Below, in pieces: positions 16,001-25,002 of a stretch of DNA of 64,000 nt. The stretch's first letter is position 1; each line of letters starts with the position of its first letter. The stretch lies in contig NZ_CP053928.1 of the NCBI RefSeq assembly GCF_014108865.1, forward strand, positions 2,170,001 through 2,234,000, in the 5' to 3' direction. A model generated the notes under the pieces. It was not told the DNA's origin. It saw only the letters and a list, made by a program, of their open reading frames with translations, and made no database searches. The position numbers and the translations under genes were made by a program. Source of the DNA: Nocardioides sp. WS12. Its GTDB lineage: Bacteria > Actinomycetota > Actinomycetes > Propionibacteriales > Nocardioidaceae.

Positions 16001-19000
16001 GTGTCAATGACGACGCTGAAGGCTTCCGCTTCCGGGGCAGACCGAGACCGTATTTTCGAGCAGGCCGCTGCCGCGGCCGGACCACCGAAGGGCGGCGGGG
16101 GTCCACCTCGTGATGCGCTTCCGGTGCTGTTGCCGGCGTACTACCGGCACATCGACACCGAGGAACTCGCGTCGCGCAGCGACGTCGACATCTACGGTGC
16201 GTTCGCCTCGCACCACCACCTGGCGCTCGAGCGCACACCGGGTACGCCGAAGGTGCGGGTCTTCACGCCCACCGTGGCCGAACACGGCTGGTCCGCGGCC
16301 GGGCATTCGGTCGTCGAGGTCGTGTTCGACGACATGCCGTTCCTGGTCGACTCGCTGACCATGGAGCTCGGTCAGCACCTTCGTGACATCCGGGCCGTGG
16401 TGCACCCGACCTTCGACGTACGACGGGACGAGGCGGGGCACCTGCTCTCGGCCGAACCCGTGACCCCTGGCTCGGTGTCTCCGCCCGACGGCGCGACCCG
16501 CGAGTCGTGGATGCACGTCGAGATCGGCCGCCTCGGTGGCGGAGGCGAGGACGAGAAGGTGGCCGAGGGGTGCCGCCGGGTACTCCTCGATGTCCAGGCC
16601 TCGGTGGAGGACTGGCCGAAGATGCAGGCGCAGGTGGCGAGCATCGTCGCCGCCCTGGCCGACGAGGCCCCTCCGGTCGACCCGGACGAGGTCCGACAGG
16701 CCGCCGAACTGTTGTCGTGGCTGGCCGATGAACACTTCACCTTCCTCGGCTATCGCGAGTACGTCCTGGCCAAGGAGCCCGCCGAGAGTGGCGATGGCGA
16801 GGAGGACGTGTTGCGTCCCGTGCCCGGCACCGGACTGGGCATCTTGCGCGAGAAGGCGGAGGAGGGCGACACCTCCGTCGCCTTCGGGCGCCTGCCCGAC
16901 GCCGTCAAGGCCAAGGCCCGCGAGAAGACGGTGCTGGTGCTGGCCAAGGCCAACTCCCGTTCGACAGTCCACCGACCGGCGTACCTGGACTACGTCAGCG
17001 TCAAGACCTTCGGCGCCGATGGCGAGGTGGTCGGCGAGCGACGTTTCCTCGGACTGCTGTCGAGTGCTGCCTACACGGAGTCGCTGCTGCGGATCCCGTT
17101 GCTGCGCGAGAAGGCAGCCGAAGTGTTGCGTCGCAGCGGCCAGGACGCGCGCAGCCACGACGGTTCGGCCTTGCTCGACACGCTGGAGACCTATCCGCGC
17201 GACGAACTGTTCCACACACCGGTCGAAGAACTGACCCCGATCGTCGAGGCCGCCAGCCAGGCGCGCGAGCGGCGAGCGGTGCGCCTGTTCATCCGGCGCG
17301 ACACCTACGCGCGCTACCTGTCGGTGCTGGTCTACCTCCCGCGCGACCGCTACAACACCGGCGTCCGCCACAAGTTCGTGAAGATCCTCATCGAACAGAT
17401 CGGCAAGGGCCGGATCGGTCCGGACAACATTGAGTTCAACGTCAGCATCAACGAGTCGACCACAGCGAGGGTCCACTTCGTCGTCCACCTTCCCAAGGGT
17501 GAGTTGATTCCCGACGACATCGACACCACCGACCTCGAACGTCGTCTGGTCGAGGCGTCGCGGTCCTGGCAGGAGGACTTCCTCCAGGCCGTCATCGCCG
17601 AGTACGGCGAGGAGACGGGCGGCCTGCTGGGCCGCCGGTACGTCGACGCCTTCCCCGAGGCGTACAAGGAGGACTTCAACCCCCGCACCGCCGCCGTCGA
17701 CCTCGGTCGCCTGGAGGGCATCACCGGTGACACTGGTATCGACCAGTCGCTGTACGCCGACGTCGACGCCGATGAGGGGGAAGCCCGACTGAAGGTGTTC
17801 CGGGTCGGGGAACCGCTGTCGCTGAGCGGCGTCCTGCCCATGCTGTCCTCGATGGGGGTGGAGGTCGTCGACGAGCGGCCGTACTCGCTGGGCGGCCTCG
17901 ATCGTCGTACCCACGTCTACGACTTCGGCCTGCGGTACGCCGGCGCGCTGCCCGACCACGCCCGCGAACTCTTCGCCGACGCACTGCGTGCCATGTGGGA
18001 CGGCTACACGGAGACCGACGGGTTCAACCGGTTGGTCCTGCGCGCGCGGCTGTCGTGGCGCCAGGCGATGCTGCTGCGCGCCTATGCGAAGTACATGAAG
18101 CAGGGCAACAGCCCGTTCGCGGTCGACTCGATCGAGCAGGCGCTCGTCGACAACGTCGACCTGGCTCGGCTGCTGGTGCTGCTCTTCGAGACCCGGTTCG
18201 ATCCGGGCGCCGACGACGGTCGCGCCGAGCGCGAGGCCGGCCTCGTGACGAAGGTGCGCACCGCCCTGGACGAGGTGGTCAGTCTCGACCACGACCGGAT
18301 CCTGCGCTCCTACCTCACGCACATCCAGGCCACGTTGCGGACCAACTACTTCCAGTCAGCCGGCGACCCGGGAGCGGCGACGCCGAGCCCGACGCCCAAG
18401 CCCTATCTCTCACTGAAGCTCGAGCCGTCGGCCATTCCCGACCTGCCGTCGCCGCGCCCGAAGTTCGAGATCTTCGTCTACTCGCCCCGCGTCGAAGGTG
18501 TGCACCTGCGCTTCGGTGCGGTGGCCCGTGGTGGCCTGCGCTGGTCCGACCGGCGCGACGACTTCCGCACCGAGGTCCTCGGTCTGGTCAAGGCGCAGAT
18601 GGTCAAGAACACCGTGATCGTGCCGGTCGGCGCGAAGGGTGGTTTCTACGCCAAGCAGTTGCCGGACTCGAGCGATCGCGAAGCGTGGCTGGCTGAAGGC
18701 GTGGCCTGCTACAAGACCTTCATCCGCGGCCTGCTCGACCTCACCGACAACCTCGTCGGTGGTGAGACCGTGCCGCCGCCGCGGGTGGTGCGCCACGACA
18801 CTGACGATTCGTACCTCGTCGTCGCTGCCGACAAGGGGACCGCGACCTTCTCCGACATCGCCAACGGCGTCTCGAAGGAGTACGGCTTCTGGCTGGGCGA
18901 CGCCTTCGCGAGTGGCGGCTCGGTGGGCTACGACCACAAGGCGATGGGCATCACGGCCAAGGGTGCCTGGGTGTCCGTACGACGCCACTTCCGCGAGATG

Positions 19001-20953
19001 GGCGTCGACTGCCAGACCGAGGACATCACCGTCGTCGGTGTGGGCGACATGTCCGGCGACGTGTTCGGCAACGGGATGCTCTGCTCGGAGCACATCCGCC
19101 TGGTGGCCGCGTTCGACCACCGCGACATCTTCATCGACCCCGAGCCCGACGCAGCAACGTCGTTCGCCGAACGGCAGCGGCTCTTCGCGCTGCCACGGTC
19201 GAGCTGGCAGGACTACGACAAGTCGCTGATCTCCGAGGGTGGCGGGATCTTCTCGCGCAGTGCGAAGTCGATTCCGATCAGCAACCACATCCGCGCAGCC
19301 CTGGGGATCGCCGGCCACGTCGAGAAGATGACGCCCGCCGAGTTGATGAAGGCGATCCTGCTCGCGCCGGTCGACCTTCTCTGGAACGGCGGCATCGGCA
19401 CCTACGTCAAGGCGTCCACCGAGACCAACGCCGACGCGGGCGACAAGGCCAACGACGCCATCCGCGTCGACGGTGGGCAGTTGCGCGTGCGGTGCGTGGG
19501 GGAGGGCGGCAACCTGGGCTGCACCCAGCGCGGCCGGATCGAGTACGCCGTCGACGGCGGCCGGATCAACACGGACTTCATCGACAACTCGGCCGGGGTC
19601 GACACCTCCGACCGTGAGGTGAACCTGAAGATCCTGCTCGACCGGATCGTGCTCGAGGGTGACCTCACCGGCAAGCAGCGCAACGAGTTGCTCGCATCGA
19701 TGACCGACGAGGTCGCTGTTCTCGTGCTGCGCGACAACTACGACCAGAACCTCGCGCTGGCCAACGCGGCGCGCAATGCACCTTCCTTGCTGCACGTCCA
19801 CGAGCAGTGGATGCACCACCTGGAAACCGAGGGCCTGCTCGACCGTGACCTGGAGGCATTGCCCGCCACCCGCGAGGTGAAGCGCCGACTGGAGGCCCAG
19901 GGTGCGCTGACCCAGCCCGAGCTGTCGGTGCTGATGGCCTACACGAAGATCGTGCTCGCAGAGGAGTTGCTGGCTTCCGACCTGCCGGAGGACCCGTACC
20001 TCACCCTCGACCTCGAGTCCTACTTCCCCGAGCCCGTGCAGAAGGGCTTCCGGGAGCAGGTCGGGGCGCATCCGCTGCGCCGGGAGATCATCGTGACCCA
20101 GGTCGTCAACGACCTGGTCAACGGTGCCGGCATGACCTACTGGCCTCGTCTGGCGGGGGAGACCGGCGCAAGTGCTGCCGAGCTGACCCGGGCCAACTTC
20201 GTTGCGCGCGAGATCTACGGGTCACTGCCCTTGCGCAAGGAGCTCGAGGAGTTCGACAACGTGCTCGACGCCGCGGTCCAGACCCGGATGCGTGTGGACA
20301 TGCGCACCCTGGTCGAGCGTGCTTCGCGCTGGTTGCTCACCAACCGGCGACCGCCCCTCGACAGCCAGGCGACCGTCGACATGTTCGCCGCACCGGTCCA
20401 GGCCACGATGCTCGAACTGCCGAACCTGCTGACCGGCGCCGAACTCGCTGCCTACGAAGCTCGACGGCGCGCACTGGAGACCCAGCAGGTGCCGGCCGAG
20501 CTCGCGGCCCGCGTGGCGTCGTACGACGTCGCGTATGCGTTGCTCAATGTCGTCGAGATCGCGGTCCGCGACGGCCTGGACCCGGCCGACGTGGCCCGGG
20601 TGCACTTCGTCCTCGGCGAGCGGCTCGGGGTGGTGGCGCTGCAGCAGCAGATCGTCCACCTGCCGCGGGCCGACCAGTGGCAGACCATGGCGCGGGCTGC
20701 ACTGCGCGACGACCTGCATGCCGTCCACGCCCAGCTCACCGGGAAGGTGCTCGCCGCGACCGCCGACTCGGTCGACGACGAAGCTGCCGACCCGCACGAG
20801 GCCGCCGACCGCCGGGTCGCGGCGTGGGAGGCCGAGACGGGCGGCGTCGTGGAGCGGGCGATCACGTCGCTCACCGCGGTCTGCACGGACGAGCCGAGTG
20901 ACATCGCCAAGGTGTCGGTCGGCCTGCGCGTGGTGCGCGGCCTGCTGGCCTGA
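16001..20953 (+). CDS. gdh: Large NAD-specific glutamate dehydrogenase
   Basis: Oxidatively deaminates glutamate to 2-oxoglutarate with NAD. The product of about 1650 residues belongs to the 180-kDa class known from Streptomyces and mycobacteria, with a long regulatory N-terminal half and a catalytic core in the C-terminal half, including RGGLRWSDRRDDFRTEVLGL near residue 845 and KGGFYAKQLP just after it. The GTG at 16001 lies 6 nt after a TACGTT box; ATG 16007 is the alternative. In mycobacteria this enzyme is controlled by GarA, an FHA protein; no garA was recognised here. Confidence 0.95.
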   Translation: MSMTTLKASASGADRDRIFEQAAAAAGPPKGGGGPPRDALPVLLPAYYRHIDTEELASRSDVDIYGAFASHHHLALERTPGTPKVRVFTPTVAEHGWSAAGHSVVEVVFDDMPFLVDSLTMELGQHLRDIRAVVHPTFDVRRDEAGHLLSAEPVTPGSVSPPDGATRESWMHVEIGRLGGGGEDEKVAEGCRRVLLDVQASVEDWPKMQAQVASIVAALADEAPPVDPDEVRQAAELLSWLADEHFTFLGYREYVLAKEPAESGDGEEDVLRPVPGTGLGILREKAEEGDTSVAFGRLPDAVKAKAREKTVLVLAKANSRSTVHRPAYLDYVSVKTFGADGEVVGERRFLGLLSSAAYTESLLRIPLLREKAAEVLRRSGQDARSHDGSALLDTLETYPRDELFHTPVEELTPIVEAASQARERRAVRLFIRRDTYARYLSVLVYLPRDRYNTGVRHKFVKILIEQIGKGRIGPDNIEFNVSINESTTARVHFVVHLPKGELIPDDIDTTDLERRLVEASRSWQEDFLQAVIAEYGEETGGLLGRRYVDAFPEAYKEDFNPRTAAVDLGRLEGITGDTGIDQSLYADVDADEGEARLKVFRVGEPLSLSGVLPMLSSMGVEVVDERPYSLGGLDRRTHVYDFGLRYAGALPDHARELFADALRAMWDGYTETDGFNRLVLRARLSWRQAMLLRAYAKYMKQGNSPFAVDSIEQALVDNVDLARLLVLLFETRFDPGADDGRAEREAGLVTKVRTALDEVVSLDHDRILRSYLTHIQATLRTNYFQSAGDPGAATPSPTPKPYLSLKLEPSAIPDLPSPRPKFEIFVYSPRVEGVHLRFGAVARGGLRWSDRRDDFRTEVLGLVKAQMVKNTVIVPVGAKGGFYAKQLPDSSDREAWLAEGVACYKTFIRGLLDLTDNLVGGETVPPPRVVRHDTDDSYLVVAADKGTATFSDIANGVSKEYGFWLGDAFASGGSVGYDHKAMGITAKGAWVSVRRHFREMGVDCQTEDITVVGVGDMSGDVFGNGMLCSEHIRLVAAFDHRDIFIDPEPDAATSFAERQRLFALPRSSWQDYDKSLISEGGGIFSRSAKSIPISNHIRAALGIAGHVEKMTPAELMKAILLAPVDLLWNGGIGTYVKASTETNADAGDKANDAIRVDGGQLRVRCVGEGGNLGCTQRGRIEYAVDGGRINTDFIDNSAGVDTSDREVNLKILLDRIVLEGDLTGKQRNELLASMTDEVAVLVLRDNYDQNLALANAARNAPSLLHVHEQWMHHLETEGLLDRDLEALPATREVKRRLEAQGALTQPELSVLMAYTKIVLAEELLASDLPEDPYLTLDLESYFPEPVQKGFREQVGAHPLRREIIVTQVVNDLVNGAGMTYWPRLAGETGASAAELTRANFVAREIYGSLPLRKELEEFDNVLDAAVQTRMRVDMRTLVERASRWLLTNRRPPLDSQATVDMFAAPVQATMLELPNLLTGAELAAYEARRRALETQQVPAELAARVASYDVAYALLNVVEIAVRDGLDPADVARVHFVLGERLGVVALQQQIVHLPRADQWQTMARAALRDDLHAVHAQLTGKVLAATADSVDDEAADPHEAADRRVAAWEAETGGVVERAITSLTAVCTDEPSDIAKVSVGLRVVRGLLA

Positions 20954-20972
20954 GATTTCCTGTGTGCAAGGG

Positions 20973-20986
20973 GTGCAGCCCTGCAC
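20973..20986. promoter_or_regulatory. 14-bp palindrome upstream of the antiporter gene
   Basis: GTGCAG-CC-CTGCAC is a palindrome with 6-bp arms, 60 bp before the start of the antiporter gene and 20 bp after the gdh stop. It could be an operator; no T-tract follows. Confidence 0.4.
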
Positions 20987-21045
20987 TTTCGGGGGACAAG
21001 CCCATAGTCTGACCGCGCATCCCCCGGGACCCAGGAGGCTTTCCC

Positions 21046-23115
21046 TTGTACGACGTCACCGTGTTGCTGGCCGAGCCCGCGAAGGGGCCTGCCCTCGACT
21101 TCGCCGTGATCCTGGCGCAGTTGGCGCTGATCATCGTGGTGGCGCGACTGGCCGGCAAGGCCGTCGCCCGGATCGGCGTGCCGCCGGTGGTCGGCGAGAT
21201 CGGTGCCGGCGTGCTCCTCGGCCCCAGCCTGCTGGGGATGGAGCTGAGCGAACAGCTCTTCCCGATGGACCAGCGTGGATTCCTCGACGTCCTGGCCCGG
21301 GTCGGGTTGGTTCTGTTCATGTTCGTGGTCGGCCTCGAACTCGACCTCAAGTTGATCAAGGGCCGCGAGAAGGTCGCCGGGTCGGTGTCGGTCTGCTCGA
21401 TCCTCCTGCCGTTCACGCTGGGCATCGCGCTGGCTCACATCTTCGTCACCACCGCCGCGACGGAGGCCCTCAAGCCCGACAAGGCGGACTTCTGGCCGTT
21501 CGCCCTCTTCATGGGCGCGGCGATGTCGATCACCGCGTTCCCGGTGCTCGCGCGGATCCTGACGGATCGCCGGATGCACCGCACCGAGACCGGCGGCCTT
21601 GCGCTCGCGTGCGCTGCGACTGACGACATCATCGCCTGGACCCTGCTGGCAGTCGTGCTGGCGATCGCAGGAGTCGAGGGCGAGCACGCCCATCTGCCGC
21701 AGTGGGCGATCTACCTTGCGGTCCCGTTCGTGCTGTTCGCGATCTTCCTGGTGCGCCCGGCCCTGAAGCGGCTGACCACGGCCTACCAGAAGGCGGGGGA
21801 GTTGACTCCGACGATCATGTCCGTGGTGCTGGTCGGCCTCGTGCTGTTCGCCGCCACGACCGACGTCATCGGTATCCACTACATCTTCGGCGCCTTCCTC
21901 TTCGGTGCGATCATGCCGCACGAGCAGGCAGCCGCCATGCGGCACGAAGTGCTGGTCCGACTCGAACAGATCAGCGTCCTGTTGCTGCTGCCCGTCTTCT
22001 TCCTGATCTCCGGCCTCAAGGTCGACATCCGCGGCCTCGGGACCGAGCACATCCTTCCGATGTTCGCGATCCTCACCGTGGCCATCGTCGGCAAGTACGT
22101 CGGCGCCTACGTCGGCGCGCGGCTCCAGAAGGTGCCGCACTGGCAGGCCAGTTCGCTCGGCCTCCTGATGAACACCCGCGGCCTGACTGAGCTGATCATC
22201 CTCAACGTCGGCCTCGAGAAGGACCTCCTCAGCAAGGAACTCTTCACGATGATGGTGATCATGGCGCTGGTGACCACGGTGATGACGGGGCCCTTGCTCG
22301 GCTTCACCTACCCGCAGCGCCGGGTGGCGCGTGACATCGCCGAAGCCGAGCGCGCGGCGCTGGGCGCCGAAGCCGTCGATCGCATCCTGGTGCTGTCCCG
22401 CACCGATCAGGACGACTCCGTCCTCATCGAGATCGCAGCCGCCCAGCTCGCCGGCGCACAGCCGGCCGAGATCGTCGTCGCCGACCTGCAGCCGCAGGGA
22501 CGCGCACTCGAAGTGGGCAGCGGACTGTCGCTGGAGCTGGCCGAAATGGCCTCGGCCATGGAGCGTCAGCAGGTGCTGGTGCGTCGCGGAGAGGAGATCG
22601 GCATCCCGGTGCGCGTGATCGCCCACGCCAGCGCCGACGTCGAGCAGGACCTCGTCGAACTCGTCGCCGTGCTCAAGCCGCAGGGCCTCGTCGCGTGGTC
22701 CGACGACCCGTCACTGGACGGCGTTGTGGCCGCCAACGACTCGCCGGTCGCGGTGGTGCCTGCCGGCACCCCGGCCCAGGACGTCGACGCTCCGGTCATC
22801 GTGCACTGGTCCGGCGACGTCAACGGTGAGGCAGCCGTCGTTCTCGGTGCACGCATCGCCGTCTCGCGCGGCACGACACTCGACGTGCGCGGTGGCGGTG
22901 GTCGCCGGCAGGCGGGCGTCCGCGACGCCCTTGCCGAGCGTGGGGTCCGGCTGGCCGAGCCGGATGTCGACGCGGGCCCGCTCGCCGCCGCACCGACCGA
23001 GCTCGGCTCGTTCACGGCGTCGGGCACGCCCGGTATCCGGGTGCGTGCCGAGCTCGACGCCGCTCCGGTGGACTTCGCCGTCGTACCGCTGGGCGCCACG
23101 GTGGCGTCGGCCTGA
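21046..23115 (+). CDS. CPA2-type cation/proton antiporter with cytosolic regulatory tail
   Basis: Exchanges Na+ or K+ for protons across the membrane. Residues 1-420 hold about 12-13 membrane segments with the antiporter pattern PPVVGEIGAGVLLGPSLLG near residue 45 and ALACAATDDIIAWTLLAVV near 185, where Asp-Asp is typical of the ion site. The last ~270 residues are soluble and resemble universal-stress/nucleotide-binding domains. The TTG start at 21046 is supported by a strong AGGAGG seven bases upstream. Ion specificity cannot be told. Confidence 0.92.
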   Translation: MYDVTVLLAEPAKGPALDFAVILAQLALIIVVARLAGKAVARIGVPPVVGEIGAGVLLGPSLLGMELSEQLFPMDQRGFLDVLARVGLVLFMFVVGLELDLKLIKGREKVAGSVSVCSILLPFTLGIALAHIFVTTAATEALKPDKADFWPFALFMGAAMSITAFPVLARILTDRRMHRTETGGLALACAATDDIIAWTLLAVVLAIAGVEGEHAHLPQWAIYLAVPFVLFAIFLVRPALKRLTTAYQKAGELTPTIMSVVLVGLVLFAATTDVIGIHYIFGAFLFGAIMPHEQAAAMRHEVLVRLEQISVLLLLPVFFLISGLKVDIRGLGTEHILPMFAILTVAIVGKYVGAYVGARLQKVPHWQASSLGLLMNTRGLTELIILNVGLEKDLLSKELFTMMVIMALVTTVMTGPLLGFTYPQRRVARDIAEAERAALGAEAVDRILVLSRTDQDDSVLIEIAAAQLAGAQPAEIVVADLQPQGRALEVGSGLSLELAEMASAMERQQVLVRRGEEIGIPVRVIAHASADVEQDLVELVAVLKPQGLVAWSDDPSLDGVVAANDSPVAVVPAGTPAQDVDAPVIVHWSGDVNGEAAVVLGARIAVSRGTTLDVRGGGGRRQAGVRDALAERGVRLAEPDVDAGPLAAAPTELGSFTASGTPGIRVRAELDAAPVDFAVVPLGATVASA

Positions 23116-23137
23116 CCACTGCTGCCCCCGCCGGAGC

Positions 23138-23155
23138 GGAGACGCGTCTCGCGCA
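23138..23155. repeat. Repeat copy 1: GGAGACGCGTCTCGCGCA
   Basis: An 18-bp sequence containing the 12-bp palindrome GAGACGCGTCTC. An identical 18-bp copy lies at 36393-36410. Both sit just after the stop of a plus-strand gene. Confidence 0.6.
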
Positions 23156-23156
23156 G

Positions 23157-24527
23157 TTAAGCCGAGGCGCCGGCGTGGGTGTTGAAGGCCAGCGTCCGGT
23201 GACCGATGCGCACGCGCGTGCCCTGGACCAGAATCTGTTCGGCACCGGGCTGCATCCGCACCCAGTCCGGCGTCTTGGGGACGTGGACGAAGGTGCCGTT
23301 GGTCGAGTTGTTGTCGATCAGTACGACGTCCCAGCCGCGCATCTCCAGGCGCGCGTGCACCCGGGAAACCTGGTTGGACTGGTCAATGATCGGCAACGGC
23401 CGGAAGTCGCCACCGTGGATGCGCTCGTCGCCGCTCGGATCCCGGCCGAGGAGGTACGGGGTGTCGAGCTGGAAGACGGAGCCGTCGTCGAGCACGATCA
23501 CGCCCAGCGGCGGCCGTGAGCCATTCACCAGGACCGGGGTCTGCTGCACCATGTTGATGCCGCACACGGCGCAGAACAGCACGCGCGGGTCGTTGAAGTG
23601 GCGGTTCTTGCAGTAGACGCCCCGGACCTGCTCGCTGGGACTGTCCTCCATGACCTGGGCGGCGTTCTCGACGATCGGGAGCGGCTCGAAGTCGTCCATG
23701 TCGTCGTCGACGTCGCTGATCAGCACGGACTGGAAGTTGACGTGCTCGTCGGCGGGGACGGGCGGCAGCGGGCGACCTGCGGGCGGTGCGGCGGGGGCAA
23801 CCGGTGCCGGCGGTGCAGGCGGCGCGGGCGGGGCCGGGGCAGCCGGCGGAGTTGCGAGCGGGACCACCATCGCGGCCGCGGCGTCGGAGACCGGGGTCTC
23901 CGGGTGGCCGTGCCCGTGGCCATGATCGGGGCCATGATCGTGGCCAGCGTGGCTGGCGTCATCACTCATGGCCGGCTCGGCCGCAGCCATCATCGGCTCG
24001 TCGGTCACGACGGGCGGGGCGACGACCATCATCGCGTCGCCGGCGCCACTGGGCATGGTGAAGGAGCCCGCGGGGATCACGCCGCCGTCGAGGCGGTACG
24101 TCGATCCGTCCGTCGGCGTGGCAGCGCCGGGCAGCGTGACGGTCACCGACTCAATCGGCCACGGGATCAGTCGCTCGACCCACGCGAGCGAGTCGGCGCC
24201 GGAGATGGTCTGGTCGTTGATCGTGACCGTGACGTCGCCGTCGACGAACACGGCCAGGCCAGTGGCGTGCGGCGCGAGCGCTGCGAAGCCGGGGGACTGC
24301 TCCACCGCGGTCGACAGCATGAGGGCGTAGCCCCGGACCAGTTGGCGGCCCTGGCCGCCGTTGGCCGCCACGATCTGGGCGTGTTCGAGGTAGGGCTTGA
24401 CCACCGTGGGCTGGTCGGAGCCCACGAGGAGGACGACCGGTCCGATCCGGGCGAGGGTGCCTTCGCCGGAACCGGGGACGACGGTCGCGCTCGACCAGTC
24501 CTCTGCAGATGTGGCGGGAATGGGCAT
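23157..24527 (-). CDS. FHA-domain protein with zinc ribbon and His-rich linker
   Basis: A 456-residue soluble protein that probably reads phosphothreonine. Residues 1-170 form an unrecognised domain; 186-209 is a His/Asp/Gly-rich run (about nine His), a likely metal-binding linker; 210-255 is Pro/Ala-rich; a C4 zinc ribbon (CKNRHFNDP...LFCAVCG) lies near 306-326; a C-terminal FHA domain (350-440) has LLGRDPSGDERIH, QVSRVHARLE and NNSTNGTFV. The ATG overlaps the stop of the upstream membrane-protein gene (TGATG), so they are coupled. It ends the minus-strand operon of the phospho-signalling island. Confidence 0.85.
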   Translation of the reverse strand: MPIPATSAEDWSSATVVPGSGEGTLARIGPVVLLVGSDQPTVVKPYLEHAQIVAANGGQGRQLVRGYALMLSTAVEQSPGFAALAPHATGLAVFVDGDVTVTINDQTISGADSLAWVERLIPWPIESVTVTLPGAATPTDGSTYRLDGGVIPAGSFTMPSGAGDAMMVVAPPVVTDEPMMAAAEPAMSDDASHAGHDHGPDHGHGHGHPETPVSDAAAAMVVPLATPPAAPAPPAPPAPPAPVAPAAPPAGRPLPPVPADEHVNFQSVLISDVDDDMDDFEPLPIVENAAQVMEDSPSEQVRGVYCKNRHFNDPRVLFCAVCGINMVQQTPVLVNGSRPPLGVIVLDDGSVFQLDTPYLLGRDPSGDERIHGGDFRPLPIIDQSNQVSRVHARLEMRGWDVVLIDNNSTNGTFVHVPKTPDWVRMQPGAEQILVQGTRVRIGHRTLAFNTHAGASA

Positions 24528-24952
24528 CAAATGATCCTTCCACCGAAGAAGCGCCACCGGATGAACGGAACGCGCATGGGCCCGTTGGTCCAGATCCAGA
24601 CCACGAACCAGATGACCGAGAAGTCGATGAGGAAGGCCCAGAAGTCAGGCACACCGTCGATGCCGGGGACCAGTTCCAGATCGAGCAGCAGCCAGACCAG
24701 CGCGCCTTCGTTGAGCGCGGTGATGAGGCCGAACATCGTCGGCCAGTCCTTCTCCCACCGGAACTGCTGGATGACGTGGTAGATCAACTCCCACACGATC
24801 CCGAGCACCAGCACCGTCGCGAGGATGATGAAGGTGGTCTTGTAGTCCGGGTCGCCGGGCAGGATCGGCGTGAGCACCAGGGTGATCAGGCTGCCGAACA
24901 CGACGAGCATGAAGATGCGGGTCTGCAGCCGGCCGTTGAGGGTGGGCAACAT
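24527..24952 (-). CDS. Four-helix membrane protein, unknown
   Basis: A 141-residue protein with four likely membrane segments (first IFMLVVFGSLITLVLTPIL) and no recognised motif. The ATG at 24952 overlaps the stop of a 16-codon ORF and has AAGGGAG upstream; its own stop overlaps the next gene. Long upstream open frame is antisense-quality and rejected. Placement between a flavoprotein and an FHA protein suggests it is the membrane anchor of that group. Confidence 0.7.
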   Translation of the reverse strand: MLPTLNGRLQTRIFMLVVFGSLITLVLTPILPGDPDYKTTFIILATVLVLGIVWELIYHVIQQFRWEKDWPTMFGLITALNEGALVWLLLDLELVPGIDGVPDFWAFLIDFSVIWFVVWIWTNGPMRVPFIRWRFFGGRII

Positions 24953-25002
24953 CAGCGCACTCCCTTGCTGAGTTGGAGGGTCGGGTGGGCAGCTTCGCTC
25001 AC
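24952..25002 (-). CDS. 16-codon ORF linking flavoprotein and membrane protein genes
   Basis: GTG at 25002 overlaps the flavoprotein stop (GTGA), and the TGA at 24952-24954 overlaps the next ATG (TGATG). The peptide would be MSEAAHPTLQLSKGVR. The exact double overlap suggests a translational relay, carrying ribosomes across the 47-base gap; the peptide may or may not have a function. Confidence 0.45.
   Translation of the reverse strand: MSEAAHPTLQLSKGVR

Noticed and set aside
16004..18322. Long open frame on the minus strand across the glutamate dehydrogenase gene
   Set aside because: It mirrors a well-recognised plus-strand gene; high GC keeps the opposite frame free of stops, and the product matches no family.
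20452..22626. 724-codon minus-strand frame across gdh end and antiporter
   Set aside because: Antisense to two clear genes, His/Asp/Arg-rich composition typical of reverse frames in GC-rich DNA.
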